This document shows, piece by piece, positions 25,474 to 33,868 of a stretch of DNA of 64,000 bases. The position numbers and the translations under genes were made by a program. Position 1 is the stretch's first letter, and the number at the start of each line of letters is the position of its first letter. A model generated the notes under the pieces. It worked only from the letters and a program-made list of their open reading frames with translations, was not told the origin of the DNA and did not search any database. The stretch comes from CAXWPM01 sp965206125 (GTDB lineage: Bacteria > Acidobacteriota > Terriglobia > 20CM-2-55-15): positions 372,001 to 436,000 of the forward strand of contig CBDBIN010000046.1 in the NCBI GenBank assembly GCA_965206125.1. The letters run 5' to 3'.

Positions 25474-26697
25474 ATGATAGACCTTTCGAGACGAGATTTC
25501 GGGAAGCTGTTCGCGGCCGTCGCGATCAGCCCACTGCCTCAACCCCAGGCGGGATCGGGAGACTGGGAGGCCGTTCGCGGCGAGTTCTCGCTGGACGAAG
25601 ACCTGATCGTCATGAACGCGGCCAACCTCTGTCCGGCGCCACGGATTGTCAACGATGTCCTGTTCCGTTACACCGAGGACATGGATCGCAACCCGTCGCT
25701 GCAAAACCGTAGCAAGTTTGGCCAGGGACGGGAGGAGGTCCGGTCGAAGATCGCGGCATTTCTGAACGTGACCCCGGAAGAGATCGTGCTGACACGAAAC
25801 ACCAGCGAGGGCAACAACTTCGTCAGCAGTGGGCTCGAGCTTGGGGCCGGCGACGAAGTCGTCATCTTCGACGAGAACCATCCCACCAACAACCAGTCCT
25901 GGAAGGACAAGGCGGAACGGTTCGGATTTACAGTAACGGCAGTCTCGATACCGACACCGCCTCCATCGGCCGAATTCATCATTGAGCGGATGACGGAGGC
26001 GATCGGTCCCCGAACCAGAGTGCTTGCCTTCACGCACGTGACCAACTCGTTCGGCACCCTTTTTCCCGCGAAGGAGATCTGCGGGATCGCCAGGGAACGC
26101 GGTGTGCTCACGCTGGTCGATGGGGCCCAGACCTTCGGCGTGATGGATCTGGACCTTGCGGACATGGGATGCGACTTCTTCACCGGCAGCTCGCACAAGT
26201 GGCTGATGGGACCGAAGGAAGCGGGGGTTCTCTACATGCGCGCCGATGCTCAGGAACGCCTGTCGCCGAGCGAGGTGGGCGTCATTGGTGGTCGGGTCGG
26301 CGCTTCCCGGATCTATGAGCGTCTCGGGCAGCGAGACGACCCAGGCCTGATGGCCTTCGGGGAGGCGATCGATTTCCACAACAGGATTGGAAAGGCGCGG
26401 ATCGAGCGCCGCTCGATTTCCCTGGCCACAGCGCTCAAGGAAGAGCTTTCGAAAATCCCGGGCGTGCACCTGTACTCGCCGACGGCTCCGGAGATCTCCT
26501 CTGCGGTCGTCACCTTCCGTCCGGGGGACGCCGACATCCGGGGATTGAACCAGATGCTGTACGAAGAGCACGGGCTCGCCTGTGCAACACGCGGCGGCGA
26601 AACGGCTGGACTGCGGTTGTCGCCGCACATTTACAACACCGATGCACAGGTCGACGTGGTCGTACGGGCGATCCGCGGCGGTATCGCATCCGCCTGA
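25474..26697 (+). CDS. Class V aminotransferase (isopenicillin-N-epimerase-like) with a Tat signal
   Basis: 407 residues. The N-terminus MIDLSRRDFGKLFAAVAIS fits the twin-arginine consensus (S-R-R-x-F-x-K) followed by a weak hydrophobic run, so export through Tat is likely. The rest is a class V PLP enzyme: TRNTSEGNNFV (substrate/PLP phosphate), VDGAQTFGVMDLDL (Asp-x-x-Gln), and GSSHKWLMGPKEAGVLY with the PLP lysine near residue 246. Cysteine desulfurase/isopenicillin-N-epimerase-like enzymes are the nearest family. It precedes the ATL gene by five bases. A periplasmic PLP enzyme is unusual and would need folding with cofactor before export, which Tat allows. Confidence 0.85.
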   Translation: MIDLSRRDFGKLFAAVAISPLPQPQAGSGDWEAVRGEFSLDEDLIVMNAANLCPAPRIVNDVLFRYTEDMDRNPSLQNRSKFGQGREEVRSKIAAFLNVTPEEIVLTRNTSEGNNFVSSGLELGAGDEVVIFDENHPTNNQSWKDKAERFGFTVTAVSIPTPPPSAEFIIERMTEAIGPRTRVLAFTHVTNSFGTLFPAKEICGIARERGVLTLVDGAQTFGVMDLDLADMGCDFFTGSSHKWLMGPKEAGVLYMRADAQERLSPSEVGVIGGRVGASRIYERLGQRDDPGLMAFGEAIDFHNRIGKARIERRSISLATALKEELSKIPGVHLYSPTAPEISSAVVTFRPGDADIRGLNQMLYEEHGLACATRGGETAGLRLSPHIYNTDAQVDVVVRAIRGGIASA

Positions 26698-26702
26698 GGC
26701 CT

Positions 26703-27023
26703 GTGGCGTCCGGTCGCGGCCAGACGATCCTGGACCGCACGGTTTACAGCGTTGTCCGGCGGATTCCTCGAGGCCGTGTTCTATCCTACGGCGACGTAGC
26801 CAGACTCGTCGGTACGGGGCCGCGTCAGGTGGGCGCGGCACTCAGACGGTGTCCGGACGGGCTGCCGTGGTACCGAGTGGTCGGGTGTGGCGGCGTCATC
26901 CGGACACCGGGCGAGACCGCCGACGTTCAGCGCCAACACCTGATGGCCGAAGGCGTCCGTTTCAGGGGTAAGCGCTTCTCATACGCTGCGTACCGGTGGG
27001 ACCAAAGTAGGCAACTTCAGTGA
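26703..27023 (+). CDS. Alkyltransferase-like protein (ATL; MGMT family lacking the acceptor cysteine)
   Basis: 106 residues with the winged-helix O6-alkylguanine transferase fold (VYSVVRRIPRGRVLSYGDVARLVG; VGAALRRCP). In MGMT the active site reads PCHRV; here it is LPWYRVVGCGGVI, with Trp in place of the acceptor Cys. That is the hallmark of alkyltransferase-like proteins, which bind O6-alkylguanine lesions and hand them to nucleotide excision repair. Begins at GTG 26703, five bases after the aminotransferase stop, and ends overlapping the fumC start (GTGA). Confidence 0.88.
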   Translation: MASGRGQTILDRTVYSVVRRIPRGRVLSYGDVARLVGTGPRQVGAALRRCPDGLPWYRVVGCGGVIRTPGETADVQRQHLMAEGVRFRGKRFSYAAYRWDQSRQLQ

Positions 27024-28462
27024 AGAACTTAACGTATCGGACCGAAAAAGACTCAATGGGTGAGATGAAAGTCCCCACTGCCGCGCTTTACGGCGCCCAG
27101 ACGCAACGGGCGGTGGAGAATTTTCCCATCAGCAACCTTCGCTTCTCCCGCGAGTTTATTCGCGCGATGGGCCTGGTCAAGCTCGCCGCGGCCCAGTCGA
27201 ACATCGCACTGGGCCTGCTCGGCCAGAGGCGGGGCCGCGCCGTCGTCCGCGCCTCCCAGGAGGTCGTCGACGGAAAGCTGGACGCACATTTCGTCGTCGA
27301 TGTCTTCCAGACAGGCTCTGGCACGTCGACGAATATGAATACCAACGAAGTGATCTCGAACCGGGCAATCCAGCTGCTCGGCGGCAAGGTCGGGTCAAAG
27401 GATCCCGTCCATCCGAACGATCATGTCAACCTGGGGCAGTCGTCCAACGACGTCATTCCGACGGCGATGCATGTGGCCGCCCTGGAGATGATCGACAAGA
27501 CCCTCATTCCAGGGCTGGCTCACCTGCACCGGGCGCTGCGGAGGAAGGCCCGGGAGTTCGACCGTATTGTCAAGATCGGCCGCACACACCTCCAGGACGC
27601 GACACCCGTCCGGCTCGGCCAGGAGTTCGGCGGTTACGCACGGCAGATCGAACTCGGTATCGTCCGGCTCGGCAACGTTCGCGACAGCCTCGGCGAACTT
27701 CCGCTGGGTGGGACGGCGGTCGGAACCGGTATCAACACGGACCCACGTTTTCCGAAGACGACCATACGCAATCTCTCGAAACTGACCGGATTGAAGTTCA
27801 GGGAGGCGGAGAATCACTTCGAAGCCCAGGGAGCCAGGGACGCGTTTGTCGAAACGAGCGGGGTCCTGAAAACGGTAGCGGTGAGCATGATGAAGATCGC
27901 GAACGACGTGCGATGGCTGGGCTCGGGACCACGCTGCGGCATCGGCGAGATCATGCTGCCCGCCACGCAGCCAGGTTCGTCGATCATGCCCGGGAAAGTG
28001 AACCCGGTCATTGCGGAGTCGGTGTGCCAGGTCGCTGCCCAGGTGATCGGAAACGACCTGACCATCCTCATGGGCGGACAGGCAGGGAATTTCGAGCTAA
28101 ATGTCATGATGCCCGTGATGGCACACAACCTTCTGGAATCGATTCGGCTGCTAGCCGCTGCGGCCGTCAATTTCGCCGACCGGTGCATCGGGGGAATCCG
28201 CGCCGATAAAGCGCGGGCGAACGATATGATCGAGAAAAGCCTGGCCATGTCCACGGCGCTGGCCCCCGAGATCGGGTATGATGCGGCGGCAGCGATTGCG
28301 AAACAGTCTCACCGGACCGGACGTACGGTACGCGAAATAGCCATGGAGCAGGGTATTCTGAGCCCCGAACGGCTGAACCGGATCCTCGATCCCATGTCGA
28401 TGACCGAGCCAGGCATTGCGGCTCGTGGGGGAGGGAAGAAGAAGGCTTCCCGGAAGAAATAA
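27020..28462 (+). CDS. fumC: Fumarate hydratase, class II
   Basis: 480 residues; interconverts fumarate and malate in the TCA cycle as an oxygen-stable tetramer. Signatures are TGSGTSTNMNTNEVISNRA, GRTHLQDATPVRLGQEFGGY, and the superfamily loop GSSIMPGKVNPV with the catalytic Ser at about residue 320. A Lys/Arg-rich tail (GGGKKKASRKK) extends past the usual C-terminus. The start is GTG 27020, which overlaps the ATL stop by four bases. Confidence 0.95.
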   Translation: MKNLTYRTEKDSMGEMKVPTAALYGAQTQRAVENFPISNLRFSREFIRAMGLVKLAAAQSNIALGLLGQRRGRAVVRASQEVVDGKLDAHFVVDVFQTGSGTSTNMNTNEVISNRAIQLLGGKVGSKDPVHPNDHVNLGQSSNDVIPTAMHVAALEMIDKTLIPGLAHLHRALRRKAREFDRIVKIGRTHLQDATPVRLGQEFGGYARQIELGIVRLGNVRDSLGELPLGGTAVGTGINTDPRFPKTTIRNLSKLTGLKFREAENHFEAQGARDAFVETSGVLKTVAVSMMKIANDVRWLGSGPRCGIGEIMLPATQPGSSIMPGKVNPVIAESVCQVAAQVIGNDLTILMGGQAGNFELNVMMPVMAHNLLESIRLLAAAAVNFADRCIGGIRADKARANDMIEKSLAMSTALAPEIGYDAAAAIAKQSHRTGRTVREIAMEQGILSPERLNRILDPMSMTEPGIAARGGGKKKASRKK

Positions 28463-28464
28463 AA

Positions 28465-28737
28465 GTGCAAGAACGAGACTATTTTTCGGAAAAAGACGAG
28501 ACGAAGGTCCACGCGCTGCAATGCCCTTCCTGCCGACAGTCGAATGACTACAAGATTCGGTGGCGTGTTCGTCGCAAAAAGAAGTCACTGCCGCGCAACG
28601 CGGGCGAAGACGATCGAATGCGTTTCAAGGCGGCGCGGGACTACATGGTGCGGGTGGACGACGTCGTCCGGTGCTCGACACCACGCTGCGGTAGGCGGAT
28701 CGAGATCACTGCGCTTCAATCGGTTGTTTTTTTGTAG
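28465..28737 (+). CDS. Small CxxC zinc-ribbon-like protein of unknown function
   Basis: 90 residues. It carries CPSCRQSN near residue 20 and a second pair CSTPRCGRRIEI near 70, so a zinc-ribbon fold is probable. Between them is a basic stretch (RWRVRRKKKSLPRNAG) that might contact nucleic acid. Starts at GTG 28465, two bases after the fumC stop, and is probably co-transcribed with it. Not assigned to a family. Confidence 0.6.
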   Translation: MQERDYFSEKDETKVHALQCPSCRQSNDYKIRWRVRRKKKSLPRNAGEDDRMRFKAARDYMVRVDDVVRCSTPRCGRRIEITALQSVVFL

Positions 28738-28810
28738 CTATCAGTTATCAGTTGTCAGTCAAGATGCTTGACGAGAGACCGAAAACTGAGAACTGACGAC
28801 TGATAACTAA
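28736..28810. repeat. Word-repeat intergenic element, family B copy 8
   Basis: TATCAGTTATCAGTTGTCAGTC pairs with GAACTGACGACTGATAACTA across a 30-base centre. CAGTTAT/ATAACTG words occur with period 7. It separates the convergent zinc-ribbon and VTT-domain genes. Confidence 0.72.
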
Positions 28811-28818
28811 TTCCCCCC

Positions 28819-29421
28819 TCACCCCGCCAGCCACCCAAGAAGCAGGAAGCCTGCGACCAGCATGATCAGGAACAGGATCGATAGGGGTCCGAAATACCGG
28901 TCGATGAAGGTTCGGATTTGCGGTCCGAAGAGACGGATGAGCCCGCCAATGATGAAGAAGCGAAGCGATCGGCTCGCGAGCGAGACCACAAGGAACCGTC
29001 CGAAATGGACTTCGAAGAAGCCTGCGGTGATCGTTGCAACCTTGTAGGGAACCGGCGTCAGACCCGCCACGGCGATCGCATAGGCGTCGTAGCGTTGGTA
29101 GAGTTCCTGAATGGCCTGATACTGTTCTTCTGCCGCGTAGAAGCGGACGATGGGCTCACCGAGGACGTCGAAGAACTCGTGCCCGATCAGGTAGCCGAAC
29201 GCTCCGCCCACGACTGACGCCGCTGTGCAGACGGCCGCGTAGCGGAATGCCCGGGCGGGTATTGCCACGGCGAGGGCGATCAGGAGGACGTCCGGTGGTA
29301 TTGGGAAGAAAGACGATTCAGCGAACGCGACAGCGAAGAGCGCCCAGGTGCCGTAAGGGCTGTCGGCCCATCCCATGACCCAGTCGTACAGACGTCGCAT
29401 CCATTCGGTGATCAGCCGCAT
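28819..29421 (-). CDS. VTT-domain (YqaA/DedA-like) integral membrane protein
   Basis: 200 residues with a hydrophobic TGxxPxP-type signature: FAESSFFPIPPDVLL in the first re-entrant region, and YAIAVAGLTPVPYKVATITAGFFEV with the conserved PVPYK motif in the second. Four to five transmembrane helices are predicted. YqaA/DedA (VTT) proteins are linked to lipid scramblase-like activity and membrane homeostasis. The N-terminus (MRLITEWMRRLYDWVMGWADSPYG) matches YqaA-type members. Convergent with the fumC transcript. Confidence 0.88.
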   Translation of the reverse strand: MRLITEWMRRLYDWVMGWADSPYGTWALFAVAFAESSFFPIPPDVLLIALAVAIPARAFRYAAVCTAASVVGGAFGYLIGHEFFDVLGEPIVRFYAAEEQYQAIQELYQRYDAYAIAVAGLTPVPYKVATITAGFFEVHFGRFLVVSLASRSLRFFIIGGLIRLFGPQIRTFIDRYFGPLSILFLIMLVAGFLLLGWLAG

Positions 29422-29529
29422 CGTCGAGGAAAGACACTAGCACAGCGCATGGCCGGGGCAATGCCACCGTGCCCCGTTAGGTGATATCATCCGGCGTCGG
29501 AAGTTGTTCATGACAGGGGTGATTGACGA

Positions 29530-30561
29530 ATGATTCTGGTTACCGGCGGTGCCGGCTACATCGGTTGTGTCCTCGTTCGCGAGTTACTCAGCAAAGGCGA
29601 GTCGGTTCGGGTCTTCGACAAGCTCTTTTTCGGCGACGAAGGGTTGTCGGCCGTGTCAGACCGTGTCGACCTGATCCAGGGCGACGTCCGGTCCATTGAC
29701 GAAGAAGCCTTCCGTGGCGTCGATGCGGTCGTCCACCTTGCCGGACTCTCCAACGACCCGACCGCAGAGTACAACCCCCGCGCAAACTACGAGATGAACA
29801 CGATCGCGACCGAGCGAATGGCGACGATGGCCAAGAAGCTCGGCGTCCGGCGTTTCACTTTCGCTTCAACGGCTTCGATTTACGACAGGGGCCTGTTCTC
29901 CGACGATGTCGTGCTGGACGAAACTGCCGAGGTCGCGCCGAGGGCGGCCTATGCGGTCTCCAATTATGACGCGGAGAAGATCCTGCTGCGTATGGCAGAC
30001 GACGAGTTTTGTCCCGTGATCCTCCGCCAGGGGACTGTTTACGGCTACAGCCCCCGGATGAGGTACGACCTGGTCGTCAACACGTTCGTTAAGGACGCGC
30101 TGTCGAAGGGCGCTCTGAGGGTTTTCGGTGGAGGCGAGATGTGGCGTCCGCTCGTCGATGTGCTCGACGTCGCCAAGGCTCACATCTGTGCCGTAGAAGC
30201 CCCGGAAGACAAGGTTCGTGGGCAGATCTTCAACCTGTCGCACAAGAACTTCCGCATCCTCGAGCTGGCGCACTGGGCGAAGGAGGCGCTGGCGGACACC
30301 ATCGACGTCGACATCAAAGTCGACTACAGCCCCATGAAAGGCCGGAGCTATCGGATCTCGACCGCCAAGACGGAGTCGGTGCTCGGATTCCGCGCCGAAG
30401 CCTCCGTGAAGGACTCGGTGCACGACATGGTGCGTCGGGTTCGGGACGAGGGTAAAACGGACTTCCTCAACCCCCTTTACTACAACATCCAGTGGATGAC
30501 GATGCTCGATCGCATGGAACAGACAATCCGGCGCGTCGGTTCCGTGTTCGGGTGCGATTGA
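29530..30561 (+). CDS. NAD-dependent epimerase/dehydratase (extended SDR), first gene of polysaccharide cluster 1
   Basis: 343 residues. VTGGAGYIGCVLVRELL is the Rossmann loop; VVHLAGLSND and FASTASIYD are the usual second and catalytic Thr/Ser strands. Where YxxxK is expected the sequence reads AAYAVSNYDAEK, so Asn stands at the usual Lys position; a Tyr-x3-Lys (YDAEK) exists five residues later but in an unusual place. Sugar nucleotide remodelling in the polymer pathway is the likely job given the following rmlD-like and glycosyltransferase genes. The divergent neighbour is the VTT protein. Confidence 0.83.
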   Translation: MILVTGGAGYIGCVLVRELLSKGESVRVFDKLFFGDEGLSAVSDRVDLIQGDVRSIDEEAFRGVDAVVHLAGLSNDPTAEYNPRANYEMNTIATERMATMAKKLGVRRFTFASTASIYDRGLFSDDVVLDETAEVAPRAAYAVSNYDAEKILLRMADDEFCPVILRQGTVYGYSPRMRYDLVVNTFVKDALSKGALRVFGGGEMWRPLVDVLDVAKAHICAVEAPEDKVRGQIFNLSHKNFRILELAHWAKEALADTIDVDIKVDYSPMKGRSYRISTAKTESVLGFRAEASVKDSVHDMVRRVRDEGKTDFLNPLYYNIQWMTMLDRMEQTIRRVGSVFGCD

Positions 30562-30574
30562 CGACGGTATTGCG

Positions 30575-31465
30575 ATGAAGATCGCCCTGCTTGGAGCCAA
30601 CGGCCAACTCGCGTTCGACCTGACGCGAACACTCGGCAACCATGAGTTGATTCCCTTTCGACGGTCGGACTTCGACGTGACCGATTCCGGGGCAATGGGG
30701 GAAGCCCTGGAGAATGCCCGGCCCGACGTGATTATCAACACGACCGCGTTCCACCGGGTCGACGTCTGCGAATCCGCCGCCGAAGAGGCTTTCCGGGTGA
30801 ACGCAGTCGCTCCGTTTCACCTCGCGTCGACGGCGTCTCGCCTGGGCGCCCTGCTTGTCCACATTTCGACCGACTACGTCTTTGACGGTGAAGCCGACAG
30901 GCCGTACGTGGAAACCGATGCGCCGGGGCCGACCAGCGTCTACGCAAACTCGAAACTCGCCGGAGAGTACTTCGTCCGATCCGTGACCCGCGATCATCTC
31001 CTGATTCGCACCTGTGGTCTGTATGGAGTGGCCGGGAGCTCGGGCAAGGGTGGCAACTTTGTCGAGACCATGCTTAGGAAGGCCGAAGCGGGGGACGACA
31101 TCTTCGTCGTCAGCGATCAGATCGTCACGCCAACGCCGACCACCGATCTCGCCCGGCAAATTTCGCTTCTGCTGGACAAGGCGTATCGAGGCCTTGTCCA
31201 CTGTTCCGCCGAGGGGAGTTGTTCATGGTACGAATTCGCACGGGCGATTTTCGAGTTGAGCGGCATCGACGGGCGGCCCGAGCCCACGACGGCCCAGTTC
31301 CACAAGACGCCGGCCCGCCGGCCCTCCTACTCGGTGCTGGAGAACCACCGCCTGAAGCAGGATGGGTTGAACGTGATGCCCGACTGGCGTCAGGGACTTG
31401 CCGGGTACCTGAAGGAAAAGCACGGGATCGCCCTCGAAATAGCGGCTGATAAGACGTCCGGCTAG
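30575..31465 (+). CDS. rfbD: dTDP-4-dehydrorhamnose reductase family SDR (RfbD/RmlD)
   Basis: 296 residues, normal for RmlD. GANGQLAFDL is the dinucleotide loop, INTTAFHRVD the conserved strand, HISTDYVFDG the substrate/catalytic Thr motif, and SVYANSKLAGE the Tyr-x3-Lys pair. RmlD reduces dTDP-4-dehydro-L-rhamnose to dTDP-L-rhamnose. No rmlA, rmlB or rmlC is in this window, so the partners would be elsewhere or the substrate could differ. Starts 13 bases after the preceding SDR. Confidence 0.85.
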   Translation: MKIALLGANGQLAFDLTRTLGNHELIPFRRSDFDVTDSGAMGEALENARPDVIINTTAFHRVDVCESAAEEAFRVNAVAPFHLASTASRLGALLVHISTDYVFDGEADRPYVETDAPGPTSVYANSKLAGEYFVRSVTRDHLLIRTCGLYGVAGSSGKGGNFVETMLRKAEAGDDIFVVSDQIVTPTPTTDLARQISLLLDKAYRGLVHCSAEGSCSWYEFARAIFELSGIDGRPEPTTAQFHKTPARRPSYSVLENHRLKQDGLNVMPDWRQGLAGYLKEKHGIALEIAADKTSG

Positions 31466-31495
31466 TGTCGGGCGCGGGCCGATCACCGGTGAATC

Positions 31496-32638
31496 ATGCG
31501 GGCTAGCGTCATCGCTTATCTCCTGATCCTGCTGCCCTTCGACCTGATCGTCGTGTCGAGCCTCCTGGTTTCTGAGACCATCGCCCGGGCCCTCGGCCTG
31601 TTTTCCCGGTCTCGGGCCGAACCCACAGCGCCGTCCGGGCGTTCCGCCAGCCTGCAGATCCTCAACTGGAACGGTCGGGAGCTGCTTGCCGAATGCATCC
31701 CCGCCGCTTTGAACGCCGTGCGAAGAGACGGTCGTGACCACGAAGTCGTCGTTGTCGACAACGGCTCGAGCGACGGCAGTGTCGCGTTCGTGAGGGAAAC
31801 CCACCCGGAGGTCCGCATCGTAGCGCTCGATCGCAACTATCGTTTCACCGGTGGCAATAATCGGGGAGTGGCCTCTTCGGATCGGGACATCGTCGTCCTG
31901 CTCAACAACGACATGGTCGTCGACGAGGACTTCCTCGCTCCGCTCCTGGAGGGTTTCGACGATCCATCGGTGTTTGCGGTGACTTCCCAGGTCTTTCTGT
32001 CGGACCCCGCCGCTCGCCGCGTCGAGACGGGCAGAACGCGGGCCATCTACGAAGGTGGCATGTTCCGGATGTGGCACGACGATATCAGCGGACAGGATGC
32101 GCGCCCGACGATCCCGGTGTTTTGGGCAGGGGGCGGCTCTTCAGCGGTCGATCGCGGGAAGTTCCTCGCGATGGGGGGACTCGATACGCTCTACGATCCG
32201 TTTTACGTCGAGGACGTCGATCTGTCCTACCGAGCATGGAAGCGAGGGTGGAAATCTGTGCTCGCCCCGCGGAGTCATGTCGTTCATCGGCACCGTGCGA
32301 CGAACCTGCCGGTGTTCGGCGAGGCGTTCATACAGGAAACCGTGCGAAGGAACCAGTTTCTGCTCGTATGGTCGAGGGTCACGGACCCTCGGGCGCTGTT
32401 GGCCCACGTCTGCAGTCTGCCCTTAATTCACGGACGTGCCATGCTGGCCGGGCAGCCGAGACTCGAAGTTCGTGCCTATCTGCGAGCCGTTGTAGGCCTG
32501 CATCTGGCATGTGCCCGACGCATGTCGACGCGGTCTGGGCGTTTCGTTTCGGATGCCGAAGTGCTCCGGCGGTCCATCGGAGTATCTGGTGACGCCGCGC
32601 CCGACGAAATGGCTGTTCCCGGAACGAAACGGGCATGA
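31496..32638 (+). CDS. Family 2 glycosyltransferase with N-terminal membrane segment
   Basis: 380 residues. A hydrophobic helix (VIAYLLILLPFDLIVVSSLLV) anchors it to the membrane. Then comes the GT-A fold: VVVVDNGSSDGSVAFV near residue 85, RFTGGNNRGVA, LLNNDMVV as the D-x-D-like site near 140, and FYVEDVDLSYRAWKRGW (the ED acceptor motif of WbbL-like rhamnosyltransferases). The acceptor is unknown. It overlaps the next GT4 by four bases (ATGA). Confidence 0.87.
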   Translation: MRASVIAYLLILLPFDLIVVSSLLVSETIARALGLFSRSRAEPTAPSGRSASLQILNWNGRELLAECIPAALNAVRRDGRDHEVVVVDNGSSDGSVAFVRETHPEVRIVALDRNYRFTGGNNRGVASSDRDIVVLLNNDMVVDEDFLAPLLEGFDDPSVFAVTSQVFLSDPAARRVETGRTRAIYEGGMFRMWHDDISGQDARPTIPVFWAGGGSSAVDRGKFLAMGGLDTLYDPFYVEDVDLSYRAWKRGWKSVLAPRSHVVHRHRATNLPVFGEAFIQETVRRNQFLLVWSRVTDPRALLAHVCSLPLIHGRAMLAGQPRLEVRAYLRAVVGLHLACARRMSTRSGRFVSDAEVLRRSIGVSGDAAPDEMAVPGTKRA

Positions 32639-33792
32639 ACATTCTGGTCCTCACGGCCTATCCGCCGGTTCTGGGAAGCCACGGTGGCGGCGTCCGAATG
32701 TTCCACAACATCCGGATCCTGGCAAGCCGGCATTCGGTCCACCTGATTGCGTTTGCAGAGAGCGACGAGGACCGTGATCGGATCGCTGATCTGACGAATC
32801 TCTGTGCGTCCGTGGCTGTCGTCGCTCGGAGGGTCGAGGGTGCGCCGAATCCCTGGTCGCTGGTCCCCGGAGCGATCGCGATGTTCAGCGTAGACGCGAT
32901 GCGCCGCAAGGCCCATGACGCCGTTCGCAGGCACCGGATCGATGTCATGCAGTGTGAGTACCTGCCGATGGTTCAGTTCCGCGATCCGGAAGTGTTCACG
33001 GTCTTGACAGCCCATGAAGCGGTCTCGGCGAACGCCCGGCAGGAGGTCCGGGCCGCGACCGATCCGATCGAGAAGCTCCGGCTGTACTACAGGTGGATGT
33101 CGATGTTGCGGTACGAAGTAAAGGCGGTTCGCGTAGTGGATCGTGTCGTGACGATGACCCGTGAGGACGCGGACTACCTCCGTTCCTACGTGCCCGCTGC
33201 CGACATTCGCTCCATCCCAATCGGTGTGGACTCGGGATGGTACGCTCCGAACGCCGAAGACATCGAACGCCCGGTGCGAGCGGTGTTTCTCGGTAATTTC
33301 AGGCATCCGCCGAACGTTGAGGCGGTTCGGTTTCTCGTCGAACATGTCATTCCGAGTTTCCCCGACGTGTCGTTTGAGATCGTCGGTGGAGACCTGCCGG
33401 ATGGGCTGTTGGACGGCAGTGGCGCGGTGTCGGTCGAGCCCCGGTTCGATACCCGCCCACTTTACGTCGGACCCAACACGATCGTCCTGGCACCCCTGTT
33501 TTCGGGGACGGGGCAACGCGTGAAGCTGCTCGAAGCGTTCGCGATGGGGATGCCTGTAGTGACGACTCCGCTCGGCGCCCGGGGATTTCCCCTGACCGAA
33601 GGAGCCGACCTGCTCATCGGAGACTCCCCGGAGGGTTTCAGGAACGCTCTGGGAAAACTGGCCGGGTCAACCGAGCTTCGGCGGGAGCTCGGCAGCAGAG
33701 CCCGTCGGAAAATCGTCGGAGAAATGGATTGGGAAAGGCTTGAAGAACGCTTTCTCGAAGTCGTTCGTCCGAACGGAGCATCTGGTGGTTGA
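32635..33792 (+). CDS. Family 4 glycosyltransferase
   Basis: 385 residues, GT-B fold. The N-terminal domain begins ILVLTAYPPVLGSHGGGVRMFHNI (donor/acceptor glycine loop). The C-terminal domain has VFLGNFRHPPNVEAVRFL and then IVLAPLFSGTGQRVKLLEAFAMGMPVVTT, the E-x7-E-like sugar-nucleotide site of GT4 enzymes. It probably adds one sugar from a nucleotide donor to the growing repeat unit on the cytoplasmic face. Confidence 0.87.
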   Translation: MNILVLTAYPPVLGSHGGGVRMFHNIRILASRHSVHLIAFAESDEDRDRIADLTNLCASVAVVARRVEGAPNPWSLVPGAIAMFSVDAMRRKAHDAVRRHRIDVMQCEYLPMVQFRDPEVFTVLTAHEAVSANARQEVRAATDPIEKLRLYYRWMSMLRYEVKAVRVVDRVVTMTREDADYLRSYVPAADIRSIPIGVDSGWYAPNAEDIERPVRAVFLGNFRHPPNVEAVRFLVEHVIPSFPDVSFEIVGGDLPDGLLDGSGAVSVEPRFDTRPLYVGPNTIVLAPLFSGTGQRVKLLEAFAMGMPVVTTPLGARGFPLTEGADLLIGDSPEGFRNALGKLAGSTELRRELGSRARRKIVGEMDWERLEERFLEVVRPNGASGG

Positions 33793-33868
33793 ATCACAGT
33801 GCGGTTGATTGCGTTCGTCTACAAGTTCGTCGTGCTCCTCGTCACGACGGCGATCCTGGAGAGGAATC

